NCBI GenBank assembly: GCA_003013855.2
Contig: PVNU02003875.1
Coordinates: 1 to 64,000, forward strand
Origin: Liriodendron chinense
Lineage: Eukaryota; Streptophyta; Magnoliopsida; Magnoliales; Magnoliaceae
DNA length: 64,000 nt
Reading direction: 5' to 3'
Positions 33,955 to 47,249 of this stretch are shown here, one piece after another; position 1 is the stretch's first letter; the number at the start of each line of letters is the position of its first letter. Under the pieces are notes generated by a model. That model ran no database searches, was not told the DNA's origin, and was given only the letters and a program-made list of their open reading frames with translations. Both the position numbers and the translations under genes were made by a program.

Positions 33955-35564
33955 GTAGGTCATCTCTTAGACTTGTTTAATTGTGCTTGAAAATTGCATC
34001 TGATACATTTTTGCATGAAAGTTGTTGTTGATAGTTATTCCTGTTTGTTTCGCCATTTACCTTTGTAATGTAAAGGAAATGTATCATTATTACGATTTTA
34101 TTACCGCTAAGCCAAACACGAGAATCTTTGGTCAAATGTAGATGTAATCAGAAAAGAAGTGAAGGAATTTGTAATCATTGCACATTTTCATGAAATTACA
34201 GTGAAAATCTTAAATCCAAACAATGACATAAGCGTATTTTGGTGATGATTTTTTTGAAGGATTTTTTTTTTTTTTTTTTTGATGATTTGACATTAAAGTA
34301 ATGCAAAATTTTCATCATTACAATTTTACTGCTGATAAACCAAACACGGGAATTGGTGGTCAAATGCAGATGTTGTTAGGAGATAAATAGTTTGTAATCA
34401 CTGCACATTTCCTTTACATTACTATGGTAGTTGGGGAAACAAATAGGCCCTAAATAAAAATGACCTTGTTCTATTTCATTGTCTACTATTGTTTTGAGTA
34501 GTTGTTTTCAAGTCTGTTCAATGATATCCATTAGTTATCCTCGATATTACAATATCGATTGAAGTTGAATAATCTCTATTTTTTTTTTCTTTTGTATGGT
34601 TATTGCTTCCTCTTCAAAAGGATCCACCCTTCTCACAGTGAAGCTGTGTTTGATATTTATTCCTCCAACTTTAGAAATCAATGATTTTCTTGGATCAATA
34701 GAGTTTTAGCATTATGCATTTTTTTTATAAGGGTTACTTTACAAGTTCCGTTAGTTTTGAAAGTGACTTTTCAATTCGAAATTTTGACTTTTCATCTTTC
34801 ATTTTTGTTATTACATTGAGGTTTCCTTGAGTTATTATGGGCCACTACCTGAACTCCAAATCTGGAGAATCAGGTTTTCATCAAAAATAAATAAAGAATC
34901 TGGAGTTAGGTGCTTGAAATGTGTTCAACAAAGACATTGTCTTCAGTCTGAGTTGACTTTTGTGGCGAGCAATCCAATGTGCAGATTCTTCCCATTTAGA
35001 ACTTTCAATCACTGCATAGTTTTTATGTTCTTCAAGATGCATGTTTTGAAAACATTAAGATCACTTATGATTAATCTTCAAGTAAGTAATGACCATTTGT
35101 TTCATGATCTGGACGTTGATGTTGCAAATTCTTGTTTTAAGATTAATCCAGGATGCATATGGTCATCCTGTTTCCTTGCCAATATTTTTCAATGTTATCA
35201 GAAAACAACAATGATGATGAACTTGATGAAGGAAAGTTGGGTGGAGGTAGCGGTGACGAAACGGTTATGGTAACTATAGATTTTAGATGATTTGCCAGGC
35301 TGAGTCATCGAGTCAAACCAACATAGCTGATATCGAGTTGAGTTCTTAACTATGATACATCTCCCATCCTTAACTTACAAATACATCACCTCTATCTCTG
35401 TGGCAAATGGAGCTTTTCCATAAAAGCATTTTTCTTTCTAATATATAAAACAGGGACGATCTTTTATTTTCTTCTGTACTGAAGAATTTTACTCAATCAC
35501 AGAAAATCTGATCTGAGATCGCCACTGCTAGACTGCTGGTGGATGGAAGCAATCTTTGTTAAGC
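33955..35564. other. Intergenic between the pseudogene and the LAZ1-like gene
   Basis: 34050-34450 contains MITE-like pieces, with CCAAACACGAGAAT/CCAAACACGGGAAT twice and a right end AAACAAATAGGCCCTA. The longest open frame (34827-35273) matches nothing I know. The LAZ1-like transcript probably ends in 35300-35560, but I cannot place the poly(A) site. Confidence 0.35.
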
Positions 35565-38500
35565 TTACATCTCACCATCTTCTGAGCTGGTCACCTTCTT
35601 CTCTGAACTTACCAAGTGGGGACCGCTCTCTGTGACATCCTCCTTCAAGTGCTCGTCGATTTCTACCGATTCCTCGTGGTCGGACCCGAGTGACATATGA
35701 TGGAAGGTCTCCTGTATTTTCGTCACACCTTTCTCTACAGGCTCTATTGCTTGGATTATAGTCAGCACGACATCCTTCACCACCTGTGTGCAAAGATTAC
35801 AAAACGTTCACAGGATGAAACAGACGCATGTCACTGCACTTGGGCCACCCACACGCATCAACACATATGGTGTGATGCACTTAATAATGAGCACTGTATG
35901 CATGGTCTAGAGACTCAGTCGAGCCCAACATGACTCGTTCGAGCTGACTCGGACTCAGTTGGACATGATCCAGACGTTCCATTCAGGATGTGAATCAACA
36001 GACGGATGGCCTGGATTATCAAACCATGAACCCCATCTATCAAAATTGGAAATAGGGAGCAACTCAGCTGCACTCGGTCATTGACATCTCACGTCAAAGA
36101 CTGAATCCGGCCAAATGAATCAGTGTCAGTCTTCAAATCATGACTTGCTCACGTGTAATGTAGAAGGTCGATGAACACACATGACTCAAATCATGACTTG
36201 CTTGTATGTAGTGTAGAATGTCGATGAACACACATGACAGGCTAACTTAAGCTGTTTATCTGGTTGGATCCATCGTTCATGGGACATGTCCTACTTTCTC
36301 TCCTATGAAAGGATCCAACCCATCGAATGATAATGGACAATTACAATCAATAGCTCACATTTCTAGGGACACAGTCAGATGGATAGGAACTTCTTTGATT
36401 TGAATCACCGAAAGGAGGGCCCTACATGTGCAATTTGCACGACCAACAACTGCATATAGGGTACCAACAAGTCATTGATATGCTGTTCCACAGCATGCGG
36501 CTGCTTTTAGCAATCTCTAGGAATACTTGCAAGATCCAGAGTCCTGATAGTTCTTTTGCATCCATCGGTTTATGTCATAAAGAGAAATTATCCAACAGGA
36601 AAAATACATTCAGAACAATGGTTTGGTGATCTAAACGGTTGATCTGATAGGTTGCGCCATGGTTAAAAGACTCAACGACTCAGATTGACTAGTTCAGCCC
36701 TGAGTCGAATTGAGACTCCCTCAAGTCAGATCTGAATTGGTGGTACTTGTCCGAGTAGGATTTACCAAGTCTTAAAACCAAGGGTTGTACAGTAACTGGG
36801 TATTCCCTAGAGTGGAAATTCCTAGCCCTCCCATCATAGGCCTCAAAAAGATGGTTCAGCAGAATATGCAACAATGGTCCATATTCAACAAAAAACAGTC
36901 CACAGATAGAAGGTTTAGGAATTTCAGTCTATGAAATTTTCTGCTTTGGCAGTGGGGACTTATACTAGATTGATGGTTCAGAATCACCATACCATGGCCC
37001 AGTATGTACAGAATACTGCATGCCAACGAAAGTAACCCCATAATTCCTCTATAACGAAACACTCAAATGCATGGTAGGAAGAGAACTCACATGTACACCA
37101 CCTCCAAGTACAACATCCTGCACGCTCTCAGTGATGCTTGTTCCAGGAGCCTCTATGCGGGCTTCCTTCCGCTCGATCACATCTGGCTTTTCATCAGAGC
37201 CTTCTATCTTTACTGTGGCTTTGACGGCCTCGGTGGTGACCTTCCCATGCTCAGAAACCGGCAAAAATCGATAGGGATTTGCTGAGAAAACAAAAACATG
37301 GGCGACAGCTGCAATAGCCATCTACAGTAACAAAAACAAACTCTTACAATACATTTACAAAATAAAGAGAGACTATTAAGGATGCAAGCATATGCTAGAA
37401 ATAGGGATGCAAATGGGTTGGGTCAACCCAATCAGTCATTCAACCCAACCCAACCCAACAACTACTGGGTCTGGGTCCAAAACTTCAATCTGACCTGACC
37501 CGGACTCAGTTTGTAAATGGTTCTGATTTGGTTCATACTAAAATGGACCCAACACACGCAAGAAGTAATTATGTGGGTTGTCTTCTTTTGGGCCAGACTA
37601 TAGCAACAGTTCAGCACCTTTTTCTAAAACGTGGTTACCGATCCACCACTTTTTTATTTTTTTTGGTCAGTCATGCAATGCACCCACCCAGTCAGTCGCA
37701 CAACACACCCACCCAGTCAGTCATGCAACGCAGCCACTGGTGCTGTCAGCAGCGTGGATTTTCACCACAAATGGGTTTCGAGACCGAGACCCCTTGTTGA
37801 AACTCCGCAGAGTCTCCACAGAGTCTACCGATCCACCACTTGTGAGAATTTGCATTGTGCAAATAGTGGACCCCAGTGTCGTTGGAGAATATACCAAAAA
37901 CCATACTAACTGAACTATGACAATTTGATTTTCCCCTGGGAATATGGACCACTGGCCATTTTATTTGTTATCATCAGAATGGGTTGCCAGCACTAACTGG
38001 ACGATATGGAACATTATCTGTGTGAAAAGTCAACTGCAAGTTCTTTTTTTTTTTTTTAAAGATGATGCAATTTTATTAGGGTAAGAAGCCAAAGAAAAAC
38101 AAAAACTATACAAATAGAAAGGAAAAAAGAAAAGAAACAACAAAAAGAGAGAACAAAACTACAACAGAAAGGAGCCACAAACACTCCAAACCCAAACTTG
38201 AACCAACTCAAGGAAGCCACTCAGACAACAGCATGAAAACCCACTAAATTAGTGGGACTTTTTTTTTTTTGGTTACTTCGAGCCCGACCCAGATCTCACC
38301 TAAATTATAATAGGTTGTGTGAATTGGGTCTGGATCCAAAATTCCGACCCAATCCTTGAATGGGTCAGGTTTGGGTCCCCCGTCGACCTTACCCAACCCA
38401 TTAGCGCCCTACCTAGAAAGGTGGCAAGAGAGGTATGTGTAAGGTGGCAAGAGAGGTATGTGTCCCTGCCCAAAGCAATATTTACCAGAATTAGTAATTT

Positions 38501-41500
38501 ATATGGTGGAAAAGATGGTCATATCCTGCATGATGTGATTTGATGTGTCCTACCTCAGCATGTATTGCCATTACAAGGGATAATCAAAAGTCCCACCAAA
38601 ATATCTGTCCCACCAGCATCCTAACTGGTCCTAAACATATGTAAAGTTGTAAACTGCGACATGAATCCAAGCCCGTCGTAGAATCCACACCAGACCCAAC
38701 AATTACAAATGTGAAGAATGCCGATAGCAGATGTGCCTGTGTTCTCCAACAGGACAATTGAGAAGCACATTTAAAAGTATGTGTTGGAGGCGTCAGCAAC
38801 CCCCCTGATATACATTGTTCTGTCGTTCCCTAACAGCTCGAGCTTTTAGCGCGACCGGTCAGTAACAGTATGTAGTTCAAAGAATCTATAATCCGACGAT
38901 CTCTTCTAAAGCTCACTACATCAATCAATGGCTTGGAAGGGTATCACAGCCAGCTGAGCTGGTAATCTATTCATGGTCCTGTAGTCACGGTCTTATGAAG
39001 AATAAGCAAAATAACTGCGTTCTTTTTACAGATGGATACTAGTCATGAACTTGGATTTTGCCTGAGCTGACACAATGAGTCTAGTTCTGAACTTGGAATT
39101 TGTCTCAGCCGACATAAGAGAGTTATTGAACCAAGGGTCTGTTTGGATGCAACTTCAGTAAAAGGGGTTTTCCCACAAAAGCAAGTCTGTATGAACATTG
39201 TTGGTTGGGGGGCTTTTTAGAGCCTGTTTCACTGAGTGGGAGATCAAATAGGGATTGCGGAAGTGCATTTAAATGCACAACATGGAAAGGGGTTGGCTCA
39301 AAAAAGTGTTTAGGTGTCAAACACCCCTTTTGAGAGTGCATCCAAGTCCAAACAGGCCCCAACGGAGTGCATGCGCATGTGACAAAAAATAAAGAAAAGA
39401 AGCACACGGTTTATCAACACGCCAATAAATCCTGTTTACAATTTAAGATATAGAAAAAAAAGTCATGCGGGACAATCGGATTTAGGCGTTGCGTGCCCTT
39501 TTAATGGTGCATCCAAACAGGCCCCAAGGGAGTGCGTGCGCATGTGACTAAAAAAATCAAGGAAAGATGCACACAGTTGATAAATGCACCAATAAAATGC
39601 CCTTTACAATTTATGATTCAGAGAAGTCATGCAGCATAATTGGATTTGGGCCAAGTTTCTAAGTTTTCATCAACTGTCTCATAAGTTCATAACAGAGACA
39701 AGGACTTACTTCAATGCAGATGAGAAAATTTTGAAGCCCATTTTGAAATTTCGCCTCCTTTGGCAGAACACCAAGTGCACATAATATCGCAATCCCCACG
39801 CCTTGCCACCACGTTGCAAATACAATAGCCTTAAAGCTAATGAATTTCGCCAGTGGTCTTATTGCTTGCAATCTATGATGAGTCACATTGTAGAACTGTA
39901 CAAGACAATACAAAGCCCACATCTGACTGAAGTTCAAAACCACTGTGATGTAAGGGTATCTGCAAGACCAAAGAGGCATTCAAACATGGAAGCAAAAACT
40001 AAAAGATGAAGAAATTCATAGTATATACTGCAGCTTTAGATATTTCATGAAGTAATTGGGATGCTCGACTTGAACACCGTTTTCCAGTTCAACCCAGCAA
40101 TGGTACAGGTGGGACCCACCTGGTAACATAAGCTCTTGATTTGGCAGGCCCCATCATCAGATGGACCATGCCCAAACAAATTCCCTATTAGATGAGCCCT
40201 TCGGTCATTGACAATGGGCAAATGGACGCAGAAGGATGCTAGGATCAGCTGAGGCATCTCGATCCCCCATGAGGCCCACCATATGAAGCATTTGGAACAG
40301 AAGGTGAGGCCAAATGTGAAGTTTTTTTAGCAGAACAAACTCGCTCGAGCATTGTATGTCTCACAATACATACCCATAGTACCACTTGAATTCCCCGTCA
40401 CCATAAACACCAAAGAGCTCCAACAAAAATGCAAGGAAGGCACAGACTGTTTTCAGAATCATCTGAAAAAAATTCCAAAAGATTGTTAAAACCAACTGAA
40501 TCAAAGGAATATTGAACCAAGGAAATTCTTTTGACTTACATATTGTACAAGACCAAACTTTTCTATGGTGTATACAGCTTTTCCAAGGACACTTGGCCGA
40601 AGGAAGAAGTGACTGAATGAACTCTGTCGCACTACTCCTTTATTGCCCTCATCCTGTAGCAGCGGCTCGCTAATCTGCTTCCTCGACTCATCCTCAAGCA
40701 GTTCTATGACTCTGTGCTCGCCACCTACCAAAGTCGACCTTCTGTTAAATGGGGACATCAATAACATATTTACAAGAGCAGCTAAAAAGCTGTCCCCCTG
40801 AACAGCAATAAAAGAAATTTTAATAACCATAACCATGGAGTAATGTCTTATTGACAATTTATAATAGGTAGCCAATGCTAATATAGAGGGAAAAGTTCTT
40901 GTGGAGTTTCATTGTGCCTGGGAATTCGTTCAGGACGACAAACAACTTCTGTTGGAAACAAGTAAATTTCACTTACAACACGCTACATAAATCCAATTAA
41001 TCTAATTTATCCAATTCACTTAGTGTAAGAAACAGCCCGCTTTTTTATTATAAATGACACAAATCACAAGAGTGGGCCACACATGCACAAAGAAAGGCAA
41101 TTTAGAGGAATGAAACCAACAGTCTACTTTAATGGCATGTTTCTAGGATAGTATAACACATTTAAATATAAAGTTGGGTCAGGTCAGGCTGGGCCGCTCC
41201 AGGTCAAGGCCATGCATGTGTGGCCCAAGCCCAACCCATGCACCAAGCTAGTTGGTCCAAGTCCAGCCCAAAGCCGGGTCAGCCCCGTCGGATCAAGTGA
41301 CTACCTAGCCCATTGCCACCCTTATTTGGTATCATTCTGATGAATCAACAAGCTAGTTGGTCCAATCCCGGCCCAAAACCGGGTCAGCTCCGTCAGATCT
41401 GCCACCCTTATTTGGTATCCATTCTGATGAATCACCATTCATCGGCTGGATGAAGGTCAGTTGGCTGATTTCATCTAACAACTAGGTCCGTCAGATGGTC

Positions 41501-44500
41501 AGGCTTTGGGCCGCATTTTGAATCGTTCAAGCCAGTTTTTTGGGCTGGGCCTATTCAAAAGTTTGCATTTGCTTGGCCAAGCCCGGCCCATTGACAGCCC
41601 TGCAAACAACTGAATAGTGGATCCCTTTTTTTTTGAGAAAATTAAAATGCATTAATAAAAAAAAGGGGCAGACTACCCCCAGTAAAGAAATGGGCTCACT
41701 GCCCAAGGACCCATCTAACAATTGAATAGTGGATCCTTGGCCCAAGGACTCCTCGGGCCAAGGAAGACATGATTCCTTGCGTACTATTGTGCATTATACA
41801 ACTATATTCATGGCAGCATAACAGTCAATGGTGCACCAGTTGAAAAGACCAGGGGCATACACTTACCAAGGCAGGCAACCAAATAGCTTCCGAAAGAGTA
41901 CAAGGCAAATGCTTCATAGCAATTCCTTAAGATGTCGCACACAAAAGAAGCTTTTGGGATCAACAGAGATATTAACTGAAAAATGCAGAAAACCAGTTTG
42001 TTAGTAGTTCCACTTCCTGAAGACAAAGGAGGCAGAAGATCACTGCCTAAACGTGCATGCATGAATACACATTGCTAATAACTCTAGGAAGGAGGTAAAG
42101 AATCAGCAGCAAACAAAGGTGACTCCAGGCACTTAGAGGGAGATCTTAGGATCTCCTCCTGGTCTCATTGTGGGTGGTTACTGTTGAAGCAACTTTAAAA
42201 TTATTTATTTATTTTATTATTATTATTATTATTATTTTTATTTTGGGAGGGAGGGTGTTAACCCAACCTGTGGAAGCTTTTGTTTATTTTCAGCGAAGCT
42301 TGGGAGTGGGTCACTTGTTTAAGCATTTCATTTAACTGCGAGGGAAGATAAGCTAGCGATTTGACATATTAGTAAGGAGTCTGTTTTAAGAGAATCTTTG
42401 TAACATCTTGACCCCTGCTTGACTTGTTTGATTTTTGGCTGGCCATTCGCTGCTGTTTCTTATTGATTACTAAAGTTCTCTTCATCAATGATAAAGATAT
42501 TGTATGTGTTATAAAATAAATACCATATGAAACTCAAATGGAATGGACGTGCTTTAGAAGTATCAATGCTAACATATATGATTATTGGCACATATTTCTA
42601 CTTTCCTTGACTGATGTCAAGAATAAGGTGCTGCACCCATTTCTATTTTCCTTAACATAGTGGTAGCATTAGCTGATTTTTTTTTTCTTTTCTTTTTTCT
42701 CCTTTTTTTTTTTGTTTTTACGATGAATATCTCAATACTTTATTAAGAAGAAGAAGGGGGGGAAAAAAACAAATACAGGAGTAGAGACCCAGGCACTGCT
42801 ACAACCACGGTGCCATATAAATCACCCTACAGCAATACAGCACAGAGAACTGCAGACTGACAGGTCAGAACTGATGAATGTAGCAATGGCATGGGTATCA
42901 CATCCAAAGGGAGTCTGTTCTCTACTTGTCAAAGGAGCATACTTATGCAATGTTTGGATTGGTAGAATCCAAAAAGTAACCATGGAAAAGAAAACATCTT
43001 CCGCAGATGTTACATTTTTGGCAAATTGTGACAATAAAGTAACTTGTGCAAAATTATTTCCGCAGATTGTGACAATAAATTAACTTGTGCAAAATTATTT
43101 CTTATAAACCTATCCACGGCTTTCCTAAAAAAAAGGTGTTTTCCTTTTCCTCCAAAAGCATGATAATCCTCATTTCCAAACATTTTAAGAGACAAATTTC
43201 ACCTTTTGACCATTGACCATTCCACATGTCCCTGGAAATTACAAAAACTAACCACTTTAGGATTCTTTTTCATCAGATGTGAGGTTTCCCTTTTGAATTC
43301 CACAAATCCAAACAGGCCCTTAGAAAACCCGCAAAGTTATTTACTGGGTCTTGCTGGTACAGTTGAAGAATCAAAGGGAATATGCCTGAGCATATGTACA
43401 GAAGATCGAGAAGGGCAGCACTGGCTGATGTTTGCAGAAGATAGGAAGCTTAAATAATCATCATAGTAAATATCAGGAAATTCCAGCTACAATATCTCTG
43501 AGTAGTGAGCTGAAATTTTATCATAGAAATAAGCTACTAACGAACTAATTTAAGATTTTGGCAATATGCAATAAGCTGTTATTTCAAGTTTTCAACAATG
43601 GTCATGGAGTATGGCCGAGGACTGTTCAGAAAGTAGGTGGCAAAGAAGATGAATGATACTCACAGACTCACTAGCATAGACAGGAACAATGAAAAGAATA
43701 CCAATAATCCATTTTTGTTCCTGAAAAAGGAATCAAGTTCATGTCAGTACTAAACATCACTGAAGGTGAAATATCACATGGTTCTCCATCTCTAGCTTTC
43801 AGTTTCTACAAAATACACAATTCACACCAAGACATTTAACCAAAAGTAATCTTACTAGCGTAAAACTGACAAATACATGAAGATGAGAAACTAGAAGGGA
43901 AACAGAATCCTGTGGCCATGCTTCATTGTCCAATGATCCGTTTTACATGCCTACTTGAGCAAAAATACCAGACAAAATACAAAAGTGGCGTGTTTCACAA
44001 AACAACAAAGACACCTTTTCACCAACAAGAGAAGTCAAAGAATTAGAGAGGAATCAATTATGTATATTTACTAGTCAACATTGCGACAAATATCACCAAG
44101 ATTTTGAAAATCTAGCAAATTGTGATTTTCTTTTGAAAATTGACCAGACAATATTATCATGAGAATTTCAAAATCTCGCTGGTTTTTATTTTCTCACAGA
44201 ATTATCATGTTTTTTAATGTAAAAACATTTAAAAGTTAAAATAATTTGTTTTATTTATATAGAGCTTTTCTAAGTGCAGATGCCTGTGCAAAAAGCTCGT
44301 GTACATGACACACATGTGCATGGATGGCGCACACATGCAAGATTGAATCCATCCATCAAATTGGTCCAACCCTGTACATGCTTTTCCAAAATAAGATCTG
44401 GTCCAATTAGCATGTGGGCCACAATATTGGAAACAGGTGGATGGGTAGGAAAACTTGAGCAAAGTATTTTAGTGCTGCCCACATGACCAGTGAATCAACC

Positions 44501-47249
44501 TGTGCTAGGGCATCAATATAATGGTGCCGGTCTGATGGATGGATTGGATCTCAAACCTACCATGCCTTGCTAGCGCATTTGGCATGGAGCCTTATTGCAC
44601 ATGCATGTGGGCTTAGTAGATCTCCCAAAATGACCACTTCGATATCTTGAGCCCTTAAATTATGAGAGTGGGGAGACTGAAAAGGATGTTGCCGATAGAA
44701 TCCAAGCTGGGTGAAAGAAATGGAGATGTGCCTCTGGAGTTTTAAGTGGTCATTGTGTACCACTCAAACTGAAAGGGAAATTTTACAGGGTAGCTATAAG
44801 ACCAGCCATGCTTTATGGGGACAACATGTTGGGTAGTTAAGGAACAACATGTTCATAGGATGAGCATTGCTGAAATGAGGCAGTTGAGATAGATGAGTGG
44901 CAAGACGAGAAAGGATAGAATTACAAATGAATGCATTCGAGGAAACTTAGGAGTAACACAGCATCAATAGGTAATAAGATTAGGTAAAGTAGACTTAGAT
45001 GGTTTAGTCATGTGCAATGGAGACCAAGAATTTTGCCAATTAGGAGTGAGTTGTACAAGTTGAAGGCTCTAGAAAGGCAAGGCCAAGGGCAAAAGGATGT
45101 AGGTGGAGATAGTAAGAAAAGAGTTGATGACCTATGGTCCAACTGAAGTTATAGCCCTTGATAGAGTAGAATGGCGGAAAAAGATCCATGTAGCCAACCC
45201 CAATTAATTGGGATAGGGCTTAGATGAGGATGAGAACAAAATTTATTTACTAATTTATAATATGTATTTTTAATATTTATTTTCAGCAAGATTTTCCCGA
45301 TGATATTGTGAGAAAAACATCAAAGTATTCATGTTTCAAAAAAAGAAAAGAAAAGAAAAACATCAAAATATAAAAATTTCCTAAGAAATTCCTAGGCCAA
45401 GAAATTGCCAAGAACGAGATTTGTCAATATGCTAGTCAAGGCATTATAAGTGTTTGTGCAAAGTACCCAATGGAGACAAATCAGCAGAAAAAAAAAAATG
45501 TTGAACTCACTTCAGGATTAGTGTATGATCTGAGATGTTCGAGAATTAGAAGGATGGAAAGGACCAATGCAACCAGAACACAAGCTCCTCCGATTACGAC
45601 AGCTGGTGTGTGAAGATTCCCATATACTCCTTGATAATATGAGATGTCACTCAATGCCATTCCACAAGCATCTTCCACCATGTCAAATGGTAGACAGACC
45701 TGAAATTCAGATTCATCACAACCCTTCTGTTAAAGACATGTAATCTTATGTACAAGTTTTATGAGCTTTACTAAGTCTGCATGCGCACCTGAACACACGT
45801 GCAGTCAACTCATCAGGTGGGCCAGACGTACAAAATATACATGGTTAAAAAAAAATACTCTCCAGCAATCAACACAATGCACCATGTGAAACCATGACTT
45901 TGGGCCAGGCCATCTACATGATGGAGCCCACCTGATGCATGGTTCGGATATCTGTCACATGTGCTGGGTTGGCGCTTGTGGCCACACACATGTAGAGGTG
46001 GGTACGGGCTTAGGAAAACTCGAGTTCTATTTCATATGCAGAAACATTATCCGAACCATGAGAACATGATTAAGTATTGGCAGTTAACAGAATTAGATGA
46101 ATCCAGTTTTATTTTGATCTATTTTTCAGGAACATCTAGGACTCTTTGAGATGAATGTTGGATCTGACGGAATCCCTCCCCCTAGTCGATTAGAAGTGAT
46201 TTCCTTGCAATAAACAGAAGAACCATACTGGTTTCAATATGGTTCTTCTGATTATTGCAAGAAATATCGATACATTGTCAATGTATTGGTGATATTATCG
46301 AAATATGGCTGATACAATGGCGATACAAGCAGCACCTAGAACTTACAAAGTCGAAAATATTGGCAATATATTGGCAATATCGATACATTGACGATACAAC
46401 TGACACCTGGAATTTACACAATAAAAAATATTGGTGATACATTGGCGATACAACTGACACCTGGAATTTACACAATAAAAAATATTGGTGATACATTGGC
46501 GATACAACTGACACCTGGAATGTACACAATAAAAAATATTCGTGATACATTGGTGTTATCGATTTATCGGCGATACTTATCGATATATCATTGATACATG
46601 GAATTTTTTATACTGCCAGTGTTATTGGTATCACCGAGCTGGAGATACGGATAATATTGAGGATACCCTGAACAATGTGTATGATATATGCAGCCATGGA
46701 CATGTGCATTGAAGGATGGATGGATGTGTTATACATCTATGGAAGTATCATGTATGAATGGATTGATAGACGTATATGAATGCATTAATGCATGGATGTA
46801 TGAATGTATGTGTGCATGGATGGATGGATAGATGATGAATCTACGTTCGTATGTATGCATGGATGGATAGTTGGATAGATGGATGACGTATCTGTGTGTG
46901 TGTGCGCGCGCGCGCGCATGGATGGATGGATGATTGATTGTGTGTGTGTGTGTGGATGGATGCATGGATGGAGACTTATTAGGCTGTTTTTTTTTTTTTT
47001 TCCTTCCTTTAGCATCTCCTTAAGTTTCATTTAAAAAATCCACATTTTTCTGCGTGTTTCCCCAATGTCCCCTTAGCCCTTAGTTAGCAATATTTTTCCA
47101 GGTTCGGCAATACCGATAAATGTTTCTATATAGGGGCCAACAAACATGTAACAATATTGATACACTAAATACAGATGAGAACTGACCTCTACAATGTTGC
47201 CTGCTGAAGTGTTCGCTCTACATTCAGCTAATGACCAGGTTACCCACAT
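35565..47249 (-). CDS. LAZ1-like DUF300 / OST-alpha family membrane protein, complete
   Basis: DUF300 (Solute_trans_a) proteins are seven-helix membrane proteins related to animal OST-alpha; Arabidopsis LAZARUS1 and its homologues act in cell-death control and brassinosteroid signalling at tonoplast and plasma membrane. Nine coding exons: 47187-47249, 45511-45699, 43664-43720, 41867-41975, 40540-40724, 40374-40462, 39710-39959, 37091-37321, 35565-35783. All junctions are GT-AG, phases match, total 1392 nt, 463 residues, no internal stop. Landmarks: LLILEHLRSYTNPEEQKW (about 75), RNCYEAFALYSFGSYLVACL (about 120-139), GYPYITVVLNFSQMWALYC (about 231), WWQG, CIEMAIAAVAHVFVFSANPY, VQDVVLGGG. The C terminus is charged and cytosolic by family analogy. 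The ATG is the first codon of its exon after an untranslated leader exon at 52328; a short upstream coding exon cannot be fully excluded. Confidence 0.92.
37402..38411. mobile_element. hAT-type MITE, about 1 kb, with a nested LINE end
   Basis: Ends are TAGGGATGCAAATGGGTTGG and ACCCAACCCATTAGCGCCCTA (read as its complement). GCTAGAAA (37394-37401) and CCTAGAAA (38412-38419) form an 8-bp target duplication with one mismatch. Subterminal CAACCC/GGGTTGG motifs abound. A LINE 3' end at 38042-38260 is inserted. It lies in the LAZ1-like intron between the two exons at 37091-37321 and 39710-39959. Confidence 0.8.
38042..38260 (-). mobile_element. 5'-truncated LINE 3' end
   Basis: On the minus strand CCTAATAAAATTGCATCATC is followed by an A-tail (T-run at 38043-38057), the usual 3' end of plant L1 elements. 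Only about 200 bases of 3' region are present, and flanking duplications are unclear. Confidence 0.55.
39137..39660. repeat. MITE plus tandem 170-bp repeat
   Basis: 39137-39360 begins TCTGTTTGGATGCAACTT and ends with AGTGCATCCAAGTCCAAACA and GGCCCC, an inverted-repeat MITE of the type common in gene-rich plant DNA. The right part is then repeated: CAGGCCCCAA(C/G)GGAGTGC, GCGCATGTGAC and CAATAAA occur at about 39350 and again at about 39520, a tandem pair with a period near 170. Confidence 0.65.
41240..41435. repeat. Diverged tandem duplication
   Basis: CAAGCTAGTTGGTCCAA, CCGGGTCAGC, TGCCACCCTTATTTGGTAT and CATTCTGATGAATCA occur in the same order twice, at about 41244-41347 and 41349-41433. 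The sequence is rich in GCCCAA/GGGTC motifs like the hAT element at 37402. Confidence 0.6.
41625..41716 (-). mobile_element. 92-bp truncated LINE insertion with a 20-bp target duplication
   Basis: A 20-base sequence beginning AACAA(C/T)TGAATAGTGG flanks the insert at 41605-41624 and 41717-41736 with one mismatch. The insert read on the minus strand ends TTAATTTTCTCAAAAAAAAA, a LINE-like A-tail. It is in the LAZ1-like intron between 40724 and 41867, close to exon 41867-41975. Confidence 0.85.
42676..42850 (-). mobile_element. LINE 3' end fragment
   Basis: The minus strand shows CTTAATAAAGTATTGAGATA followed by ATTCATCGTAAAAACAAAAA, again a plant L1 tail. A pyrimidine-rich tract follows on the plus-strand left. 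Borders are approximate. Confidence 0.5.
42942..43322. mobile_element. Degenerate MITE with an internal 41-bp tandem repeat
   Basis: TTTGGATTGGTAGAATCC at the left is partly complementary to GAATTCCACAAATCCAAACA at the right, before GGCCCTTAG. Inside it, ATTGTGACAATAAA(G/T)TAACT and the following 21 bases occur twice in tandem (about 43025 and 43066). Confidence 0.55.
44640..45240 (+). mobile_element. RTE-type LINE, 3' part
   Basis: Frames on the plus strand give DVADRIQAG, RCASGVLSGHCVPLKLKGKF, YRVAIRPAMLYG, VVKEQHVHRMSIAEMRQLR, MSGKTRKDRITNECIRGNLG and EWRKKIHVANPN, the conserved C-terminal order of RTE reverse transcriptases. It ends with AACCCCAATTAATTGGGATA, GGGCTTAGATGAGGATGAG, a typical RTE tail. 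Frameshifts and stops are present. It lies in the LAZ1-like intron 43721-45510, opposite to the gene. Confidence 0.85.
46385..46546 (+). repeat. Three tandem copies of a 54-bp unit
   Basis: ACATTGGCGATACAACTGAC and the following 34 bases occur three times head to tail at 46385, 46439 and 46493 with one to three differences per copy. The repeat is within dispersed repeat copy C in a LAZ1-like intron. Confidence 0.9.
46715..46970 (+). repeat. Compound (GGAT)n, (GT)n, (GC)n microsatellite
   Basis: Imperfect GGATGGATGGATAG and ATGCATGGATG runs with GTGTGTGTGCGCGCGCGCGC at about 46892-46917 and a second GT run at about 46940-46953. Confidence 0.85.

Larger units (their letters stand above)
46205..47130. 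repeat. Dispersed CGATA-rich repeat family, copy C
   Basis: Contains GGCGATAC/CGATACATTG iterations at the left, the motif GAGCTGGAGATACGGATAAT that is the complement of one in copy A, and the shared middle motifs CTTAAGTTTCATTT and GTGTTTCCCC at the right. A GGAT/GTGT/GC microsatellite (46715-46970) has grown inside it. Confidence 0.5.

Noticed and set aside
34827..35273. 148-residue open frame as a gene
   Set aside because: No recognisable family, composition of translated intergenic DNA, no splice or promoter support.
46729..47030. His/Thr-rich small protein
   Set aside because: It is a translation of GGAT and GT microsatellites in a LAZ1-like intron.
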